This document shows, one piece after another, positions 50,525 through 57,553 of a stretch of 64,000 nt of DNA; positions within the stretch are counted from its first letter, which is position 1; every line of letters starts with the position of its first letter. Source of the DNA: Tumebacillus sp. BK434 (GTDB taxonomy: Bacteria; Bacillota; Bacilli; Tumebacillales; Tumebacillaceae). The DNA is taken from assembly GCF_004340785.1 (NCBI RefSeq), contig NZ_SLXS01000003.1, positions 33,689 to 97,688 of the forward strand. Reading direction: 5' to 3'. Under the pieces are notes generated by a model that saw only the letters and a list, made by a program, of their open reading frames with translations, ran no database searches and was not told the DNA's origin. Made by a program: the position numbers and the translations under genes.

Positions 50525-50557
50525 ACCGATTGGAAAATCTAAATTTTTCCAGTCGGT
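50525..50557 (+). promoter_or_regulatory. Leader hairpin of the S1-domain gene
   Basis: ACCGATTGGAAAA pairs with TTTTCCAGTCGGT (13 pairs, one G-T) around an eight-base loop. It is in the untranslated leader, not followed by a T run, and may regulate translation of an RNA-binding protein. Confidence 0.5.
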
Positions 50558-50618
50558 AATTGGGCTTTGATTCAGGCTTCGCATACGCTTCGTAGAGGGG
50601 AAGGTAACACACAACTAT

Positions 50619-51353
50619 ATGGATACTTTGCGTTATGTTCAACAGTTTGGACGTTCGAAAAAAGACAATTTGAAACCCAGCTTGCTCAGCAAGTATCATG
50701 TGGGTTCCATTATTGAAGTTTATCCCTTTCGCATCATGGATTTCGGTTGCTTTGCGTCCACTTCAGACGGGCTGAGCGGTTTGATTCATAACAGTGAGAT
50801 GTCGTCGGTGATGCAAAACAACTTGCAAGAGATGATCGACAAGCAAGTGCCGATCACCGTCCGCATTAATAAATTCGACCGCCGCACCGGAGAGATCGCC
50901 TTCTCGCTGGAGAATAAAGAAAAGACTTCCGTTCATATTGAATCCGCCCTGCAGCATGAGACGTCCGCGATCGAAGAGCGCCCGGCAACAAGCGACGCTC
51001 CGGAGACTGTCGTCGCTTCTGCCGAGCCGGAAACGGAAGTGGAAGGCGAACTGCAGCCGCACCAGTTCAAGATCAACCAGCCGGTGCATCCGGAACCTGC
51101 TCCGCAAAAGTCGATCGCCTCCGACCTGTCCGCCCGCCTCGATCAGGAGACGGCCGACATTCAGAAGTTTTTGGAAGGCGTGCTCAAGCAAGAGCTCTCC
51201 CCGGTGGCCCGCAAGATGCTGCGCGACTTGCTGCAAAACACGTCCACCTTCCGCTTCACCTATGCAATGCAGACCGCCGTCGATGCGTTTGAGCCTGATG
51301 TCGGCGTTCAACTGATGACTTCGATCGAGCGCACACTGCGCGAGAAAGCATAA
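50619..51353 (+). CDS. S1 RNA-binding domain protein
   Basis: A 244-residue protein. An S1 domain covers about residues 25-100 (HVGSIIEVYPFRIMDFGCFAS, then LSGLIHNSEMS and VRINKFDRRTGEIAFSLEN), followed by a Glu/Pro-rich linker (105-160) and a helical C-terminal domain of about 85 residues with no family I recognise. It probably binds RNA or ribosomes. The ATG is preceded by a weak, distant GGGGAAGG, so translation initiation may need help or be regulated through the leader hairpin. It has its own promoter and terminator. Confidence 0.82.
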   Translation: MDTLRYVQQFGRSKKDNLKPSLLSKYHVGSIIEVYPFRIMDFGCFASTSDGLSGLIHNSEMSSVMQNNLQEMIDKQVPITVRINKFDRRTGEIAFSLENKEKTSVHIESALQHETSAIEERPATSDAPETVVASAEPETEVEGELQPHQFKINQPVHPEPAPQKSIASDLSARLDQETADIQKFLEGVLKQELSPVARKMLRDLLQNTSTFRFTYAMQTAVDAFEPDVGVQLMTSIERTLREKA

Positions 51354-51376
51354 AAGAGACCTTGCGGTCTCTTTTT
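51351..51376. terminator. Bidirectional terminator
   Basis: Stem AAAGAGACC and complement around TTGC, then six T; it also closes the convergent alarmone synthetase gene. Confidence 0.8.
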
Positions 51377-52212
51377 TATTTCATCATTTTCAAGCGCGAG
51401 CCGAGCAGGTCGTCGATCATCTTCAGCTTCGGGTCGTGAGTAAAATCGTGCCCGTCACCAAAATAGTGGCGGTAGAGTTCTTGGGCGCGCTTGTAGTCTT
51501 TTTTCACATAGAGCGAGAAGATCTCTTCGAGCTTCACTTCGTTCGACATCGCGTATTGGACGTTTAACTCGTGCGCGTCGCGAATTTCACGGCGGAACTC
51601 GCCCATCTGCATGTCGAGCTCATGCGCGGTATCGGCGGCGCGGCGCAGGGCGGCCCGCATGTCCACCGGAATCTTCTCGTCGTATTTGTAGCGCAGTTCG
51701 TGCTCGTTCGTCGCCCAGAAGTTCATCGCCAGCGTGCGCAACTGGATCTCGCAGAACGCTTCCTTTTTCAAGGGTCCGTGATAGGTCGGGTAGCGCACGA
51801 TGATGTGGATCGAGCGGTAACCTGAATCTTTCGGATGCGCGATATAGTCCTTCACTTCTTCGACGACAAAGTCTTCGCGCTGGTTGAGGATCTCCTGCAC
51901 TTCCCGGATATCTTCGATATAGCGGGAGACGAGGCGCAGGCCGGCAATGTCTTTCACGTTTTGCTCCACTTCGTCGATCCAGTTGCCGACGCCGATCTGC
52001 ACGCCTTTCTTCTCCGCCTTTTTCAGCATCGACTCGGTCGATTTGACGCGGCCGACGACGTATTCGATCGGCGAGTAACCGTTTTCCTGCAGACAGCCGT
52101 ATTTGATGCCTTTGAGTTTGACTTTCAGTTCATCTATCGTTTGCTGGTACGGTGCTTTCATCCGGGCCAGTTTTTCTAAATCGCCTTTACTCGGCATGTA
52201 ATTCTTGATCAT
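51376..52212 (-). CDS. Small alarmone synthetase (RelA/SpoT domain)
   Basis: A 278-residue (p)ppGpp synthetase of the RelP/RelQ group, with no hydrolase or regulatory domains. Synthetase motifs are DIAGLRLVSRYIEDI, HPKDSGYRSIHIIVRYPTY and CEIQLRTLAMNFWATNEHELRYK. A helical C terminus (residues 205-278) likely mediates tetramers. It is longer than typical RelQ (about 210 residues). The ATG at MIKNYMP has GTGGGGG just upstream; the frame also opens at a GTG four codons before. Whether it is YwaC or YjbM type is not settled. Confidence 0.92.
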   Translation of the reverse strand: MIKNYMPSKGDLEKLARMKAPYQQTIDELKVKLKGIKYGCLQENGYSPIEYVVGRVKSTESMLKKAEKKGVQIGVGNWIDEVEQNVKDIAGLRLVSRYIEDIREVQEILNQREDFVVEEVKDYIAHPKDSGYRSIHIIVRYPTYHGPLKKEAFCEIQLRTLAMNFWATNEHELRYKYDEKIPVDMRAALRRAADTAHELDMQMGEFRREIRDAHELNVQYAMSNEVKLEEIFSLYVKKDYKRAQELYRHYFGDGHDFTHDPKLKMIDDLLGSRLKMMK

Positions 52213-52367
52213 TGTTTCCCCCACCGATATTGAAAATCTTTGACACTATAGAAATTCAATCCCTTGTACCATTTTCCTCCCTGCCCGGCACCTTTTGTCA
52301 CGAAATGTTTGGTATTGTCACCCCGCGTTGTATGCTACGCTTTAAGTACCTTTTTAGGGAGGTACAA

Positions 52368-52394
52368 ATGACGAATGAACCATTACGTAAGTGA
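52368..52394 (+). CDS. Eight-codon leader ORF before the hydrolase
   Basis: MTNEPLRK, starting at an ATG that has the better position behind GGGAGG (five bases) than the hydrolase ATG at 52375, which lies in another frame. The stop overlaps the hydrolase reading frame. It may couple or dampen translation; it could also be chance. Confidence 0.35.
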   Translation: MTNEPLRK

Positions 52395-53166
52395 ACACGG
52401 GACGGGCGTTCCGGTCATTTTTATACACGGATTTGCCGGCAACTCACGGACGTGGCTGCCGCAGGTGCGGATGTTTCAAAAGAAGTTTCGCGTCTTGCTG
52501 TATGATCTGCGCGGACACGGCAAGACGGGTGGTTCCAAGGTTGAATCGTATGACGCAGAGCTCTACGCGGACGACCTTGCCGCGATGATGAAATCGAAAG
52601 GCATCACGTCGGCGCACATCTGCTCGCTGTCGATGGGTGCCTTGGTGGCGCAGGCGTTTGCCGGCAAATATCCGCAGATGGTGCGGACGCTGACGCTCGC
52701 CGGGGGCTTTTACCGGCTGCCGTGGTACTTCCGCGCCGTGATCGCGCCGCTCAATCGGACGCTGACCCGCATTCTGCCGCCGAGCATGATCGTGCGGATC
52801 GGCTCGAAAGTGTTGATGCCGCGCCGCCGCGAGCAGGTCGGGCGCCAGGCGTTCATCAAAGCGTCCCGCGACTTGTGTCCAAGGGAGTTCGAGAAGATCA
52901 TCTCCTTCTTGACCAGCGCTGACGGGGGCAGTTTGTGCCGCAAGCTGAAAGTGCCGACACACCTGATCTCCGGCGAGGCCGACTACTGGTTCATCAGCCA
53001 GGTCAAGAAGATGAAAGAATGGATCCACGGCGCCAAGATCCACCTGCTGAAAGGCTGTGCGCACGTGGTGACGATCGAGCGCTTTGCCGAGTTCAACACG
53101 CTGTATCTGGAGATCTTGGAGCGCTTCGAACAGCAGCACCAGCAACCGAAAGCATTGACTACGTAA
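52375..53166 (+). CDS. Alpha/beta-hydrolase
   Basis: A 263-residue alpha/beta-hydrolase fold enzyme. The oxyanion motif is IHGFAGNS, nucleophile Ser86 lies in CSLSMGALVA (a Ser replaces the first Gly of GxSxG), an acid lies near GEADYWF and the His in GCAHVV. Closest groups are the MhpC/BioH-like esterases. AAATG at 52375 sits 12 bases after GGAGG, which also serves an out-of-frame eight-codon ORF. A terminator follows. It is divergent from the alarmone synthetase. Confidence 0.87.
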   Translation: MNHYVSEHGTGVPVIFIHGFAGNSRTWLPQVRMFQKKFRVLLYDLRGHGKTGGSKVESYDAELYADDLAAMMKSKGITSAHICSLSMGALVAQAFAGKYPQMVRTLTLAGGFYRLPWYFRAVIAPLNRTLTRILPPSMIVRIGSKVLMPRRREQVGRQAFIKASRDLCPREFEKIISFLTSADGGSLCRKLKVPTHLISGEADYWFISQVKKMKEWIHGAKIHLLKGCAHVVTIERFAEFNTLYLEILERFEQQHQQPKALTT

Positions 53167-53203
53167 GAAAAGCCATCCTGTTCCACAGCAGGATGGCTTT
53201 TTG
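53167..53203 (+). terminator. Terminator of the hydrolase gene
   Basis: Stem AAAGCCATCCTG and its complement with an eight-to-ten-base loop, then TTTTT. Confidence 0.85.
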
Positions 53204-53245
53204 TGTGCAGAGAGTTGCGAAATCGCTTCAGCAGGTATACCGGTG

Positions 53246-54346
53246 TTAGACCGGAATGATCTGCAGGTCTTTCGGATAGGAGGTGAGGATTTCCACACCG
53301 TCTTCCGTCACGATCACATCGTCCTCGATGCGCACGCCGCCCACGCCTGGGACGTAGATGCCAGGCTCGATGGTGAACGCCATGCCGGGCACCATCTCCT
53401 GTTCGTTGTTGCCGTGCATCGACGGAAACTCGTGGATCTCGATGCCGAGGCCGTGCCCGACGCGGTGCGTGAAGAATTCACCGTATCCGGCCGCTTCGAT
53501 CACCTGGCGCGCCGCCTGGTCGACCTCTTTTGCCGGACGGCCCGCTTGGGTCGCGGCGATGCCGGCGAGGTTAGCTGCAAGCACCGTCTCGTAGATCTTG
53601 CGCTGCTCATCGCTCACAACACCCACGACCACCGTGCGGGTGATGTCGGAGCAGTAGCCTTCGTAGAGCGCCCCGAGGTCGAACAGCACGAAGTCGCCTT
53701 TTTGAATCGTGCGTCCGCCCGGCGACCCGTGCGGCAGAGCGCTTTTCTCACCGGCCAGCACGATCGTCGTAAACGACGGGCCCGAGGCGCCCAGCGCCAT
53801 CATCGTCGATTCGACGACGGCGACCAGCTCCTGCTCCGTCTTGCCGATTGCGATCGCCGCAATGCCCGCTTCGACCGCCTTGTCGGCGATCTCCGCCGCC
53901 TTTCTCATGATCGCAGCTTCGGCGCGGTCTTTGCGCAGGCGCATGCCGAGCAGCAGGTCTTCCGCCGCTGCCGCCTTGCCGTCGCCAAACAGGGTCTGCA
54001 ACTGCTCATAGCGCGCCACCGTCATATGTTGCTTCTCCACCGCCAGCGTCCCGTACGGCCCGTCGCCGAGCGTTTCGCGCAGCTTCTGCATCGGGTCGTC
54101 CGTATCGGAGACGGTCACGATGTTCGCAAAGCCCGTTTTCTGCGCTTCCTCTTTCTCCAGCTTCGGCACGAACAGCGCCTGTTCCCCTTTATCGGTCAAG
54201 CACAGCGCCATAAAGCGCTCGTGCGGATGGCAGTCAAAGCCGGTCAGATAATAGACGTTCGGCGGCGATGTCACCAACAGCACACCTACGTTCTCCACCT
54301 GCATCCATTCGCGAATCCGCGCCAATCGCGCTTCATAAATCGACAT
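53246..54346 (-). CDS. M24 family Xaa-Pro dipeptidase (YqhT/PepQ-like)
   Basis: A 366-residue dinuclear-metal peptidase that cleaves X-Pro bonds. The creatinase N-terminal domain covers residues 1-130 and the pita-bread domain follows, with metal ligands in FDLGALYEGYCSDITRT, VGHGLGIEIHE, FTIEPGIYV and RIEDDVIV. The ATG at MSIYEARL has GGGAGG about eight bases upstream; the open frame up to 54613 is not used. It is a single gene, divergent from the phosphoesterase. Confidence 0.93.
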   Translation of the reverse strand: MSIYEARLARIREWMQVENVGVLLVTSPPNVYYLTGFDCHPHERFMALCLTDKGEQALFVPKLEKEEAQKTGFANIVTVSDTDDPMQKLRETLGDGPYGTLAVEKQHMTVARYEQLQTLFGDGKAAAAEDLLLGMRLRKDRAEAAIMRKAAEIADKAVEAGIAAIAIGKTEQELVAVVESTMMALGASGPSFTTIVLAGEKSALPHGSPGGRTIQKGDFVLFDLGALYEGYCSDITRTVVVGVVSDEQRKIYETVLAANLAGIAATQAGRPAKEVDQAARQVIEAAGYGEFFTHRVGHGLGIEIHEFPSMHGNNEQEMVPGMAFTIEPGIYVPGVGGVRIEDDVIVTEDGVEILTSYPKDLQIIPV

Positions 54347-54461
54347 CCCGCATACCTCCCAGTTCGGTAGACTCTTCTCCTCTGAGTGTAACATACTCCC
54401 TGTCAGATCGTGGCATACTAGCGGAAACTTTTTTTGCCGCGATCGAGGAGGGAACGGGAGG

Positions 54462-55403
54462 ATGAGACAGTATTTCGCTTTTGCGCTCTGCATGCTGCTG
54501 ATGGCTGTGCTCCTGATTCCGGGCACAGGCTTTGCCGGCCCCAGGCAGTTGGAGGAGCCGCTGCTGCAATTTGCAGTGTTCTCCGACGTGCATGTGATGG
54601 CCGAATGGAGCATCGACCACTACAAAAGCACCTTCAAGTTCACGCACGCCTTGCGAGACATTGCGCCGCTGAAGCCCGATTTTCTCGTCATCAACGGCGA
54701 TCTGAGCAACGGCCGGCCGAAAGACCTCGAACTGGTGCGAAAGCTCCTCAAGGCAAACGGCAACTTCAAGCTCTACCCCACCATGGGCAATCACGAATAC
54801 TACTACCAATGGGAGATGCCGGACTGGAATGATGACCGGGCCAAAGCGGTGTTCCGGAAAACGTTCGGGCTCGGCAAGCTCTACTATGACCATGTTGAGC
54901 AAGGAGCGCACTTCATACACCTGTCGCCGGAGCAATACATGGCCAAGCAAAAGGAGATCGGCGAAGCGGCCTGGCTGTCCGATGAGCAGCTCCGCTGGTT
55001 TGAAAAAACGCTCCTCGGTTCCAAAGCTCCCACTTTCGTCTTCCTCCATCAGCCGCTCGACAGGACGGTGGGCAAAACGGATCGCGGCATCTCCGCCGTC
55101 CAGACCCGGCAACTGCTCGCCATCGCCCAAAAACACCCGCAGGTGGTCTGGTTCTCCGGCCACTCCCACGTTTCCATCACAGCACCCACCGAGTTTCTCC
55201 GGCAGGACAACATCACGTTCGTCGGCCTCGGCTCCGTCTACCAGCCGATCGTCGGCATGAGCGCCGACCATTTCAAAAGCGAATCCCGCTTCGTCGAACT
55301 CTACCGCGACCGCATCGTCATCCGCGACCGCTTACACCACAAAAACAGTTTTGGCGCCGCGTACACGATCCCGATCAGCGACAAAAGCCTCCTCACACCT
55401 TGA
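54462..55403 (+). CDS. Exported calcineurin-like phosphoesterase
   Basis: A 313-residue metallophosphoesterase with a signal peptide (residues 1-25, ends GFAG). Metal motifs in order: FSDVHVMA (D-x-H), LVINGDLSNG, TMGNHEYY, FLHQPLDR and FSGHSHVS. The substrate is unknown; exported relatives act on cyclic nucleotides or phospholipids. GGGAGGATGAG gives the start. A hairpin follows that works chiefly for the opposite strand. Confidence 0.88.
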   Translation: MRQYFAFALCMLLMAVLLIPGTGFAGPRQLEEPLLQFAVFSDVHVMAEWSIDHYKSTFKFTHALRDIAPLKPDFLVINGDLSNGRPKDLELVRKLLKANGNFKLYPTMGNHEYYYQWEMPDWNDDRAKAVFRKTFGLGKLYYDHVEQGAHFIHLSPEQYMAKQKEIGEAAWLSDEQLRWFEKTLLGSKAPTFVFLHQPLDRTVGKTDRGISAVQTRQLLAIAQKHPQVVWFSGHSHVSITAPTEFLRQDNITFVGLGSVYQPIVGMSADHFKSESRFVELYRDRIVIRDRLHHKNSFGAAYTIPISDKSLLTP

Positions 55404-55410
55404 GGAGGCT
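55386..55410. terminator. Terminator between convergent genes
   Basis: Stem AGCCTCCTCA with its complement and a five-base loop; the T run (TTTTG) is on the minus strand and serves the metallo-hydrolase gene. Confidence 0.7.
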
Positions 55411-55430
55411 ATCTGCTGTTCATGCCGTTG

Positions 55431-56387
55431 TTAGCGAAATACCCATACGCCCTGCTCGTTCAGTTCCCGCGTGATCTTGCCTTCTGCCGTCATCCAGTCG
55501 AGCTGACCGAGCGTCTCCGACATCACAAGCGGCAGAAGATTCATCGATTTCGGGAACAGAGTCTGGCAGATCTCGATCCCGGTGCGCTTGCCCGCCTTCA
55601 CCGCTTCGACCGCGCGTGCGGCCCGCTTTTCCTGTGCGGCGAAACGCTTGTCGATCAGTTCCCTGTATTCGCGGATCTCCTCAAAATGGCCTGGCAAACC
55701 GACCTTCCACTCCATGTCATACACTTTGCGCAGCGCGTCGCGGTAGATCATCAGCGTCTTCGGACGCTCCTCCCCTTCGACGGCCGGCGGCTCGATAAAA
55801 GCGTTCGACGAGATGTTCTGCAACAGATGGTCGCCAAGCACCAGCACGCCGTCTTCCTCCCGATACAAGGACAGATGGTCCTGTGAGTGGCCCGGCGTGT
55901 AGATCACGCGCCATTTTTCATGCCCCGGCAGCAGATCGCCTTCCTGCAGCACCACATCGACACCGGCGCGGCCCATGTCGTCCTGATAGCCTTTGACCTC
56001 GGCGACGATCTGGCTGCGCGGCCCGGCATCGACCAGCCCCATGCGCAGATAGATCTCGTCAAAAAACGCCGCCCGCTTCTGCAACCCTGCCTCCGTCGGC
56101 AAGATCAGGTCGTGGGTCAGCGGATGCGCATACACCTTCGCGCCACTGCGCGCGACCAGCCGCTCCAAGAGCCCGGCGTGATCGGCGTGAAAATGGGTCA
56201 GCACGATCTGCGACAAGTCTTCCACCCGTACGCCGACCTCCGCCAGTCCCAGCTCCAGCGCCCGCTCTCCCACCCGGCTCTTCGTGCCGGTATCGACGAG
56301 CGTCAAACGATCGCCGTCGCCCAGCAAGTACACATTGACATCCCCGATCGCAAACGGTGTCGGGAGGGCGATCTTATATATGTTCAT
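55431..56387 (-). CDS. MBL-fold metallo-hydrolase
   Basis: A 318-residue metallo-beta-lactamase-fold hydrolase. Zinc motif THFHADHAG (residues about 63-71), then TPGHSQDHLSLY and the bridging Asp in LVLGDHLLQ, followed by a helical C-terminal domain with LPGHFEEIREY. Substrate is unknown; the family includes thioesterases and glyoxalases. The ATG follows GGAAGTG at normal spacing. The gene is divergent from the haemoglobin gene across a 167-bp gap. Confidence 0.9.
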   Translation of the reverse strand: MNIYKIALPTPFAIGDVNVYLLGDGDRLTLVDTGTKSRVGERALELGLAEVGVRVEDLSQIVLTHFHADHAGLLERLVARSGAKVYAHPLTHDLILPTEAGLQKRAAFFDEIYLRMGLVDAGPRSQIVAEVKGYQDDMGRAGVDVVLQEGDLLPGHEKWRVIYTPGHSQDHLSLYREEDGVLVLGDHLLQNISSNAFIEPPAVEGEERPKTLMIYRDALRKVYDMEWKVGLPGHFEEIREYRELIDKRFAAQEKRAARAVEAVKAGKRTGIEICQTLFPKSMNLLPLVMSETLGQLDWMTAEGKITRELNEQGVWVFR

Positions 56388-56474
56388 GTCTTCACTTCCT
56401 TTAGCACTTTTCCATGTTGCACTTCAACGCTTTGCACTCACGAGTCAGTTTCTTCTGACAAAATCGTATCACAG

Positions 56475-56490
56475 TGTGATATTTATCACA
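56475..56490. promoter_or_regulatory. Fnr/CRP-type palindrome TGTGA-N6-TCACA
   Basis: TGTGATATTTATCACA is a perfect 7-2-7 palindrome and matches the Fnr/CRP half-sites. TATCCT at 56512 would be a -10 placing the site centre at about -41.5, the usual activator position, for the haemoglobin gene. Rex boxes have a similar core but normally start TTGTGA, which this lacks. Confidence 0.6.
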
Positions 56491-56554
56491 ATATAAATCC
56501 GCAACATCGGGTATCCTGTTCCTGTACACAACATTTGGAGAGGATGATTATTCG

Positions 56555-56920
56555 ATGCAACAAACCCAATCCCTTTACGAAAAGCTCGGCGGCCAAGACG
56601 CGATCGCTGCCGTTGTCGATAACTTCTATGACCGCATGATGAAAGACGACACCGTCAACGACTTCTTCAAGAACACCGACATGGAGAAACAGCGCCGCCA
56701 CCAAGCCCAGTTCATCTCCTTCGCGCTTGGCGGTCCGAACCAATACTCCGGCAAAAGCATGGAGAAAGCGCACGAAGGCATGAACCTGCAGATGGAGCAC
56801 TTCATGGCCGTCGCCAACCATCTGTCGGCCGCCCTGCGCGACTTTAACGTCTCCGAAGAGGACATCGACGCGGTGGTCAACCACCTGCTGACGCTGAAAG
56901 ATGCCGTTCTTGGGAAGTAA
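56555..56920 (+). CDS. Group I truncated haemoglobin
   Basis: A 121-residue 2-on-2 haemoglobin of group I (TrHbN). The proximal His is His73 in EKAHEGMNLQM, Tyr25 in DNFYDR is the B10 ligand-stabilising residue, and Gln50/Gln52 lie at E7/E11. LGGPNQYSGKSM is typical of the group. It likely binds O2 or NO and detoxifies NO. GGAGAGG gives the ribosome site. The Fnr/CRP-like box upstream suggests low-oxygen induction. Confidence 0.93.
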   Translation: MQQTQSLYEKLGGQDAIAAVVDNFYDRMMKDDTVNDFFKNTDMEKQRRHQAQFISFALGGPNQYSGKSMEKAHEGMNLQMEHFMAVANHLSAALRDFNVSEEDIDAVVNHLLTLKDAVLGK

Positions 56921-56940
56921 TAACCGAAATTGGACACAGT

Positions 56941-56974
56941 AAAACCTAGACCCCTGTCTGCGGGTCTGGGTTTT
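56941..56974 (+). terminator. Terminator of the haemoglobin gene
   Basis: A 13-base stem AAAACCTAGACCC with its near-complement (one wobble) and an eight-base loop, then TTATTTAT. Confidence 0.8.
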
Positions 56975-56995
56975 ATTTATTGGGAGGTGGAAGGA

Positions 56996-57178
56996 ATGAG
57001 TGTCGACGTGGAAGAGTTGAACAGCATGGGTGTCAAAGAGGTTCAGGCGCTCGCCAAACGGCTGCGAATTCATCCGTCCTACAAAGTCGGCGGGCTGCGC
57101 GTCCGCAAAAACAAAGCCGAACTGCTGCGCGACATCAGACGCCAAGTGGCAGGCACGGACAACGAAGTCGCGCAGTAA
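56996..57178 (+). CDS. Small basic protein with a Rho-N/SAP-like fold
   Basis: A 60-residue protein starting MSVDVEELNSMGVKEVQALAKRL, with the pattern LNSMGVKEVQALAKRLRI and KAELLRDIRRQV that resembles Rho N-terminal/SAP-like helical nucleic-acid-binding folds. Function unknown. GGGAGGTGG precedes the ATG. It lies between two terminators and therefore has its own transcript or read-through from the haemoglobin gene. Confidence 0.7.
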   Translation: MSVDVEELNSMGVKEVQALAKRLRIHPSYKVGGLRVRKNKAELLRDIRRQVAGTDNEVAQ

Positions 57179-57192
57179 CCCTTCCTTTTAAA

Positions 57193-57229
57193 GAGGAAAG
57201 ACGGCGATGTGCGATCGCCGTCTTTCCTC
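57193..57229. terminator. Strong bidirectional terminator
   Basis: A 16-base perfect stem GAGGAAAGACGGCGAT with its complement and a five-base loop, between two convergent small genes. Confidence 0.85.
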
Positions 57230-57242
57230 CCCCACTCTGCTC

Positions 57243-57452
57243 CTACACGTTCAAATGGACCTGATACACGCCCGCTTCCGTCTCCTCCAGCCGCCGCGTC
57301 TGAATCAGCGCCCGCTGCTCGGGCTCGGACAGGCCCGCCTGGGACAGCTCCTCGGCCGTCACCACCTTGCCTTTCGCTCCGTGCAGCCGGACCAGCGTCC
57401 GCAAGACGTGCGGCGTGATGATCTCCAGCAATTCCGCTCGTGAAAAACGCAT
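57243..57452 (-). CDS. Small hypothetical protein
   Basis: A 69-residue protein (MRFSRAELLEIITPHVLRTL) that looks like a short helical regulator; TAEELSQAGLSEPEQRALIQTRRLEE suggests a small helix-turn-helix, but I do not recognise a family. GGAGGACG lies ten bases before the ATG. It is convergent with the Rho-N-like gene and divergent from the acyl-CoA synthetase. Confidence 0.65.
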   Translation of the reverse strand: MRFSRAELLEIITPHVLRTLVRLHGAKGKVVTAEELSQAGLSEPEQRALIQTRRLEETEAGVYQVHLNV

Positions 57453-57553
57453 GTGCTCCGTCCTCCTTTTCCACTATCTATCATACGTACAAACCCTCGC
57501 GGCGTAAACATGAATCACCACACCTGCACCTCGGAAAAGGAGGACGTGAATTC

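Noticed and set aside
56475-56490. Haemoglobin palindrome as a Rex box
   Set aside because: Rex sites usually begin TTGTGA; here the base before TGTGA is G, and the distance to the -10 suits an activator, so Fnr/CRP is preferred, though Rex is not excluded.
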